A DNA stretch of 64,000 bases from Maridesulfovibrio bastinii DSM 16055 (lineage in GTDB: Bacteria > Desulfobacterota > Desulfovibrionia > Desulfovibrionales > Desulfovibrionaceae), in assembly GCF_000429985.1 (NCBI RefSeq), contig NZ_AUCX01000006.1:62001-126000 (forward strand), given 5' to 3'. Positions 58,996-64,000 of the stretch are shown one piece after another; the first letter of the stretch is position 1; the number at the start of each line of letters is the position of its first letter. The position numbers were made by a program, and so were the translations under genes. Under the pieces are notes generated by a model. It saw only the letters and a list, made by a program, of their open reading frames with translations, searched no databases and was not told the DNA's origin.

Positions 58996-59949
58996 TTAGC
59001 GAGCTGTTCTTTTCTGCATTTTGGCTCTTAAATAGATAGCAATAAGATTCATGCCAAGGACAAGCGTAATCAGAACAAGAGAAGTTCCGTACTGAATGTG
59101 CCTTGTTTTTTCTATTTCAGTTCCCGCAGTTGCAAGAACATAGATATGATACGGCAGTGCCATTACGTCATCAAAGATGGATTTAGGCATTTCCGGTGTG
59201 TAGAATACCGCGGCGGTAAACATAATGGCCGCGGTTTCACCGGCTGCGCGTGAAAGGGTCAGAATAGAACCTGTGAGCATTCCCGGCAAAGCTGCCGGAA
59301 GAACTACTTTATAGATTGTCTGCCACTTGGTTGCCCCAAGTCCCAGAGATGCTTCACGGTATGTCTGGGGAACAGATCTTAATGCTTCTTCGGAGGCTCC
59401 GATTACCAGCGGCAAAGCCAGCGCACCGAGTGTGAAGACACCGGCAAGAATACTTACTCCCATGCCCATGACGGTAACAAAAAGAGAAAGCCCGAAAAGG
59501 CCGAATACAACCGAGGGAACACCGGCAAGGTTGTTGATTCCCAGCCTGATTATTCTGACCATTTTGGCCGAGGTGGCATATTCATTAAGATATATGGCTG
59601 TGGCAACTCCCCATGGAAGTGCAACCAGAAGAGCTCCGTAGCTGAGAATTATGGTTCCGAGGATACATGGGAAAATACCACCCTCGGTCATGGAATTTCT
59701 AGGAGCTTCGGTCAGAAACTCCCAGCTTAAAGAAGGCAGCCCGTAATAAAGAACAAAACCACAGATAACCAAAAGGGCCAGACCATTTATGACCGCAGCG
59801 GAACGGAAAAGCCAGAAAAAGACCTTCTGTATGATAAACCGCAGGGAACTGTCTTGTTTTCCGGGAACGTTATTTCCTGTCATAACCTCAGCCTCCCCGG
59901 TCTGGTTCATTGCAGCTATCTGTTCTACTGTTTCAGCAGAATTACTCAT
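58996..59949 (-). CDS. pstA: Phosphate ABC transporter permease PstA
   Basis: 317 residues, six membrane helices with the ABC permease EAA loop (REASLGLGATKWQTIYKVVLP region). The N-terminus has a cytoplasmic extension of about 40 residues. The start at 59949 has AGAGG upstream; an earlier TTG at 59973 is less likely. Follows pstC by 45 bases. No ATPase gene follows. Confidence 0.93.
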   Translation of the reverse strand: MSNSAETVEQIAAMNQTGEAEVMTGNNVPGKQDSSLRFIIQKVFFWLFRSAAVINGLALLVICGFVLYYGLPSLSWEFLTEAPRNSMTEGGIFPCILGTIILSYGALLVALPWGVATAIYLNEYATSAKMVRIIRLGINNLAGVPSVVFGLFGLSLFVTVMGMGVSILAGVFTLGALALPLVIGASEEALRSVPQTYREASLGLGATKWQTIYKVVLPAALPGMLTGSILTLSRAAGETAAIMFTAAVFYTPEMPKSIFDDVMALPYHIYVLATAGTEIEKTRHIQYGTSLVLITLVLGMNLIAIYLRAKMQKRTAR

Positions 59950-59994
59950 AATAATTTCCTCTTTGTGATCCAAAATTATAATCCTTTTTCCACA

Positions 59995-61347
59995 TTAGAG
60001 AGTAGCCGAACCGACCTGTTTGTACTTGTGGGCCACATAGTCAGCCACAAGATTGAAGGCCATGGTAAAAAGAAACAGAACCATACCGATGGCAAACAAA
60101 GCGTAATAATGCTCGCTGTGAAATGGAGCTTCACCCATTTCAGCAGCAATGGATGCAGGCATAGGTCTTACTGGATCAAAAATAGATGTGGGCAGGAGTC
60201 CTGCTCCACCGGCAACCATCAGAACTACCATGGTTTCCCCGATAGAGCGGGCCATTCCAAGAATAACCCCGGTGGAAATACCTGAGAGTGATGCCGGGAC
60301 CATAACTTTATATATGCTCTGCCAGTGGGTTGCGCCAAGAGCAAGAGAAGCTTCCTTCAGTTCTACGGGAACGGAATAGAGAGCATCTTCCGAGAGACTT
60401 GTAATGGTAGGCACAGCCATAAATGCCAGCATGATGGAAGCGTTGAACAGGTTGAGTCCTACGGCAATACCGAAGAAATTCTGCAGAAAAGGCGCAACAA
60501 CGACCATCCCGAAGAAACCGATAACAACCGAGGGCAACGCAGCCAGCATCTCAACGGCCGGCTTGACAATGTTACGGATTTTATCAGGTGCAATTTCAGC
60601 AAGATATATAGCTGTCATAACCCCGAGAGGGATGGCTATAATTGATGAAAGCAGAGTTACAGCACCGGAACCGACGATAAGCGGCCAGATTCCGAATGCA
60701 GCGGGATCATCGGTCGGGTACCATTCCAGACCGAAAATAAAGTCCTTAACAGAAACGTAATGGAAGATGGGAAGACCTTCTATAAACAAAAAGAGCATGA
60801 TCAGAAATAGTATCAGAATCGAAGTGAATGCTGTTACCATAAATGCTGAATGAATAAGCCTTTCTATGGATCTGCGGCTCAGATTCATAGTATTGAGGGT
60901 AAAAAGACCTACTCCGATAACACCGATCACGAGGGCAAGAATATAATAACCGCTGGCCCGTGAACTTATCTGATTATGAACTGATTCGGAAATTTCCTTG
61001 ATTGCGGCTTTGTCTCCGTTCTTCCTTCCGGCAACATTCATATCAGCACGAACCTGTGCGAAAAGACCGTTGAGTTCAGAAGTAAGATTGTCAGCCCGCT
61101 GCTCCGCCTCAACTTCGCTGAGTCCCATAGAACCGGAAGTTTCGGCAATTTCATGCTCGGAAAGCATCATAACTTTTTTGAGCACACTCACAGGACTTTC
61201 TGAATAATCACCATGGCTGGCAATTTTTTCAGTTGAAGCCAGAAAAATTTTTTCAGTATCGGTCGGCTTGCCCAGGTTGTAGGCATAAGCTGCTGAAGCA
61301 ATTGCTATAGCGACCAATAGCAGACAAATATTGCGTGTCGTGATCAC
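59995..61347 (-). CDS. pstC: Phosphate ABC transporter permease PstC with extended N-terminus
   Basis: 450 residues, about 130 more than usual. After a first hydrophobic helix (about 5-23), residues 24-135 form a charged soluble segment, then a helix (about 137-155), before the standard six-helix PstC permease with its EAA loop (KEASLALGATHWQSIYKVMVP region). The extension would face the periplasm and could be a sensor or contact for PstS. GTG start with GGGG upstream. Confidence 0.9.
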   Translation of the reverse strand: MITTRNICLLLVAIAIASAAYAYNLGKPTDTEKIFLASTEKIASHGDYSESPVSVLKKVMMLSEHEIAETSGSMGLSEVEAEQRADNLTSELNGLFAQVRADMNVAGRKNGDKAAIKEISESVHNQISSRASGYYILALVIGVIGVGLFTLNTMNLSRRSIERLIHSAFMVTAFTSILILFLIMLFLFIEGLPIFHYVSVKDFIFGLEWYPTDDPAAFGIWPLIVGSGAVTLLSSIIAIPLGVMTAIYLAEIAPDKIRNIVKPAVEMLAALPSVVIGFFGMVVVAPFLQNFFGIAVGLNLFNASIMLAFMAVPTITSLSEDALYSVPVELKEASLALGATHWQSIYKVMVPASLSGISTGVILGMARSIGETMVVLMVAGGAGLLPTSIFDPVRPMPASIAAEMGEAPFHSEHYYALFAIGMVLFLFTMAFNLVADYVAHKYKQVGSATL

Positions 61348-61409
61348 GACTTGTTTCCCCTGATATAAATTTCTTATTGCTGAATTATTAAGTGTTTTCC
61401 GAGAAACAT

Positions 61410-61439
61410 CCCTCCAGAGCCTTTTCAGACTCCGGAGGG
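61410..61439 (-). repeat. Hairpin between pstS and pstC
   Basis: CCCTCC/GGAGGG stem extended to about 12 pairs with two G-U, 7-base loop, 57 bases after the pstS stop. Weak T run. Likely gives higher pstS than pstCA mRNA. Confidence 0.6.
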
Positions 61440-61495
61440 TTTCCTTATTTATTTCCGGACCCGGTAGAGCAAATCCGGCCTAAGCCAGTCTGCGA

Positions 61496-62314
61496 TTAGT
61501 GAAGGGGAACAAATCCGACTTCTTCAGAAAGCTTCTGACCAGCAGGGCTAAGCATAAAGTCGATGAGAGCTTTTGCTTCACCAGAAGGCTGTCCGGGAGT
61601 GTAAAGGTTCAGACCGCGGGAAATAGGATAGGTTTTGTTAAGAGCGTTTGCAGCGTTGGCTTTGATTCCGTCAACACTTACAGCCTGAAGCTCACTGTTG
61701 AGGTAACCAAGACCTACATAACCTATAGCAAGTTTGTTTTTAGATACGGCCTGAGCAACAGCACCGTTGGAAGCCTGAAGCAGAGCACCTGCGAATACGC
61801 GGTTTTTGTTACCGTCTGCTCTCATGATTTTGTGCTTCCAGCAGTCATAAGTACCGGAAGAAGTGTCACGGGAGATAACTACGATTTTACCGTCTTCGCC
61901 ACCAAGCTCTTTCCAGTTGGTGATTTTACCGGTGTAGATTCCGAGAAGCTGCATCTGGGTAAGGTTATTAACCTTGTTGCCGGGATGAACAACAGGAACG
62001 ATGCAGTCGTAAGAAACAACAAACTGTACCGGTTTGCGGCCATTGTCGGTTGCACGCTGAATTTCCTGTGATTTCATATCACGGGACATCATTGCAATGT
62101 CAGTAGTTCCATCGATGAGGGCTTTAGCTCCGTTACTGGAACCGCCACCTGAAATTGAAATAGAAACACCGGGATTTGCTTTCATGAAAGCTTCTGCGCA
62201 TTTCTGCATGAGAGGCAGAACAGTAGTGGAACCTTTAACCTGAAGTGAACCTGCAAAAGCAGATCCTGCAAAAGACAGAGTAAGTACTGCCAACAGGGCA
62301 ATAATTTTTTTCAT
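61496..62314 (-). CDS. pstS: Phosphate-binding protein PstS
   Basis: 272 residues. Signal peptide (MKKIIALLAVLTLSFAGSAFA), then the type II phosphate-binding fold: GSTTVLPLMQ, ISGGGSSNG, SRDTSSGTYD and IGYVGLGYL supply the phosphate pocket. Periplasmic. The start at 62314 has GGAGG five bases upstream. A PhoB-type direct repeat lies upstream. First gene of pstSCA. Confidence 0.95.
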   Translation of the reverse strand: MKKIIALLAVLTLSFAGSAFAGSLQVKGSTTVLPLMQKCAEAFMKANPGVSISISGGGSSNGAKALIDGTTDIAMMSRDMKSQEIQRATDNGRKPVQFVVSYDCIVPVVHPGNKVNNLTQMQLLGIYTGKITNWKELGGEDGKIVVISRDTSSGTYDCWKHKIMRADGNKNRVFAGALLQASNGAVAQAVSKNKLAIGYVGLGYLNSELQAVSVDGIKANAANALNKTYPISRGLNLYTPGQPSGEAKALIDFMLSPAGQKLSEEVGFVPLH

Positions 62315-62396
62315 TAGATCCTCCAAAATGAATTTGTCATTTAGACGCGTTTACCGTGTCCGTTAATTACCGATACGAGAGGTCTAAACGAAAACA

Positions 62397-62424
62397 GTTA
62401 CAAACCTGTTACGGCAATGACAAA
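62397..62424 (-). promoter_or_regulatory. Candidate Pho box upstream of pstS
   Basis: On the minus strand GTAAC repeats with an 11-base period (GTAACAGGTTTGTAAC) preceded by TTTGTCAT, resembling the direct repeats bound by PhoB. About 85-110 bases before pstS. By eye only. Confidence 0.4.
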
Positions 62425-62531
62425 GGTCGGTGACACTGCATTTTTTTATTTTTTTCCCCTTGCGAATCTTTAGGCATGAGCTTTGCTTAATGCTTTCTCA
62501 AAGGTCAAAAAACTACAGCGGAGTGATCACA

Positions 62532-63881
62532 ATGAAAGCTGAATATATTATTCTCGGAGCAGGTCCCACGGGGCTTGGAGCATTGCACAGGCTTAAAGAA
62601 CGGGGAGAGGATTCCGTTATCCTTCTGGAAAAAAATTCCTATCCCGGCGGGCTGGCTTCAAGCTTTACGGACGAAAAAGGATTTATCTGGGATATCGGCG
62701 GGCATGTCGTTTTTTCCCATTATGAATATTATGACAGGCTCCTTGATTCACTTTTGTGTGACAATTTCCTTGAACACCAGCGGGAATCTTTTGTCAGAGC
62801 GGCTGCGACATGGGTTCCCTACCCTTTTCAAAACAACATTCGTCACCTTCCGCCTGAGGTAAGATGGGATTGTGTGAAAGCACTTTTACCGGGAATGAGG
62901 TCTGAAAAAGCTCCAGCCAACTTTAAAGAATGGATTCTTAAAATATTCGGAGAAGGAATCGCCCGCTATTTCATGCTCCCTTATAACTTCAAGGTCTGGG
63001 CAACTCATCCCGAGGATATGGATTTCTCATGGATAGGTGAAAGAATAAGCATTGTTGACCTCCGCAGTGTCCTTAAAAATATTTTGCTTGAACGCGATCA
63101 GGTTTCATGGGGCCCCAATAATACTTTTAAATTCCCGTTGAAGGGTGGAACAGGTGAAATATACCGCAAACTTGCAGCTAGGTACGAAGATAATATCATC
63201 TACAATACCAAGGCAGTCCGCATTGATACCGCGCAGAAAATCATCACCGATCATCTCGGAAACAGTTTCAGCTACAACAATCTGTTAAGCACTCTTCCAC
63301 TTGATCTGCTGGTTACAAAACTCATACCTGATTCAAAAACCAGCCTGATTAATGCTGCTGCTAAACTTAAACACAACAGTGTTTTTGTCGGCGGTATCGG
63401 TTTATCAGAATCCAGACCTGATTCCAGATGCTGGATGTATTTCCCTGAAAGGGACTGTCCTTTTTACAGAATGACAAATTTCCACAACTACTCCCCCAAT
63501 AACACACCTGTGCCGGGTTCAGGCAGGGCTCTTATGTGTGAAGTCTCCCATTCAAATCAAAAACCTGAAAAACTCGATTCCATGCTTGCGGAAATAGAAC
63601 AGGGGCTGGTCAACACCGGACTCATCGGCACAGCTGAGCGTAATAAAATTATTTCCAGATGGTCCATAAACGTTGATTATGGTTATCCTGTTCCTTGCTT
63701 AGAAAGAAACGAAGCGTTAAAACTACTTCAGCCGGAACTTGAAAAACTCGATATTTACTCCCGCGGTCGTTTCGGAGGATGGAAATATGAAGTCTCAAAT
63801 ATGGATCACTCGGTAATGCAGGGAGTTGAATGGGCTGATAGAATGGTTTCCGGCCAACCTGAAACCACTTACAGGATTTAA
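62532..63881 (+). CDS. FAD-dependent oxidoreductase (amine oxidase/UDP-galactopyranose-mutase-like)
   Basis: 449 residues. N-terminal dinucleotide fold YIILGAGPTGLGAL with the acidic end LLEKN and PGGLASSF; then DIGGHVVFSHYEYYD and VPYPFQNNIRHLPPE, which resemble UDP-galactopyranose mutase-type and protoporphyrinogen-oxidase-like flavoproteins used in sugar or porphyrin chemistry. Substrate cannot be fixed. The start at 62532 has GCGGAGTG upstream; the frame extends to 62430 through the promoter. Divergent from pstS and followed by a peptidase gene. Confidence 0.85.
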   Translation: MKAEYIILGAGPTGLGALHRLKERGEDSVILLEKNSYPGGLASSFTDEKGFIWDIGGHVVFSHYEYYDRLLDSLLCDNFLEHQRESFVRAAATWVPYPFQNNIRHLPPEVRWDCVKALLPGMRSEKAPANFKEWILKIFGEGIARYFMLPYNFKVWATHPEDMDFSWIGERISIVDLRSVLKNILLERDQVSWGPNNTFKFPLKGGTGEIYRKLAARYEDNIIYNTKAVRIDTAQKIITDHLGNSFSYNNLLSTLPLDLLVTKLIPDSKTSLINAAAKLKHNSVFVGGIGLSESRPDSRCWMYFPERDCPFYRMTNFHNYSPNNTPVPGSGRALMCEVSHSNQKPEKLDSMLAEIEQGLVNTGLIGTAERNKIISRWSINVDYGYPVPCLERNEALKLLQPELEKLDIYSRGRFGGWKYEVSNMDHSVMQGVEWADRMVSGQPETTYRI

Positions 63882-63887
63882 ACTAAT

Positions 63888-64000
63888 ATGAAATTCGATA
63901 AAATAATTTTTGAGAACAGACGTGAAAAACTGCGCGCCCTGATGAAACAATACAAAATCCCTGCTTTGCTGATAAACTCTTCAGCAAACAGATTTTATTT
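63888..64000 (+). CDS. M24/Xaa-Pro aminopeptidase-like protein, N-terminal fragment
   Basis: 37 codons up to the window edge. RREKLRALMKQYKIPALLI then SSANRFY is the usual start of the creatinase N-terminal domain in M24-family (Xaa-Pro) peptidases. The catalytic part lies beyond the window. Starts 7 bases after the flavoprotein stop. Confidence 0.7.
   Translation, partial: MKFDKIIFENRREKLRALMKQYKIPALLINSSANRFY

Overview
The window looks like chromosomal core DNA of a free-living, anaerobic-type Gram-negative bacterium, most likely one of the Desulfovibrionales. This is inferred from gene content and order, not from a search: an F1 plus b/b' ATP synthase operon without the a and c subunits, placed directly downstream of mreBCD-mrdA-rodA-bactofilin; zapA followed by 6S RNA; an amt-glnB-glnD cluster; HD-GYP, Hpt and chemotaxis proteins; sigma-54 promoters; and outer-surface proteins with PEP-CTERM-like tails. 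I found no tRNA, rRNA, CRISPR array, insertion sequence or prophage.

Layout. 1-9 kb: a degenerate phosphatase-like protein open to the left edge, a membrane/lipoprotein redox pair, a DEAD-box helicase with an aminotransferase, a YgjP-type metallopeptidase, an MFS transporter and the first PEP-CTERM-like protein. 7.8-22 kb: scattered signalling parts (STAS, CheD, two Hpt proteins, HD-GYP, one receiver) mixed with uvrA, a second PEP-CTERM-like paralogue under a good sigma-54 promoter, folD, eno, coaX, a MerR-like regulator and htpG. 22-30.4 kb: one long leftward run amt-glnB-glnD-chemoreceptor-purD-purE, joining ammonium uptake, PII signalling and purine synthesis. 31-37.3 kb: an orphan zinc-type binding protein; then a sigma-54 activator gene divergent from a tiny tail-anchored protein gene that has its own sigma-54 promoter, a candidate upstream activator site and a GC-rich structured leader; then a hydantoinase/oxoprolinase-HDAC pair. 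37.4-45.1 kb: UbiA-type prenyltransferase, YdcZ, tyrS, ymdB, rny, 6S RNA, zapA, a ZapB-like coiled coil and glmU, all leftward. 45.3-57.2 kb: atp operon, bactofilin and rod-shape operon, all leftward. 57.4-64 kb: a radical-SAM protein with a DNA-alkyl repair protein, pstSCA without pstB, an FAD oxidoreductase and the start of an M24 peptidase.

The part most worth a second look is 32.0-34.1 kb. A GAF-type sigma-54 activator is transcribed away from a near-consensus sigma-54 promoter (TGGCACG, 4 nt, ATGC). The activator has a perfect 8-bp inverted repeat about 100 bp upstream of the predicted start, and the transcript would carry a three-way-junction-like leader before a 78-residue charged, C-terminally anchored membrane protein. 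Other points are a PstC with a long extra N-terminal region, a chemoreceptor with a C-terminal Cache-like domain inside a nitrogen-control operon, and an HDAC-family enzyme with a C-terminal four-cysteine cluster.
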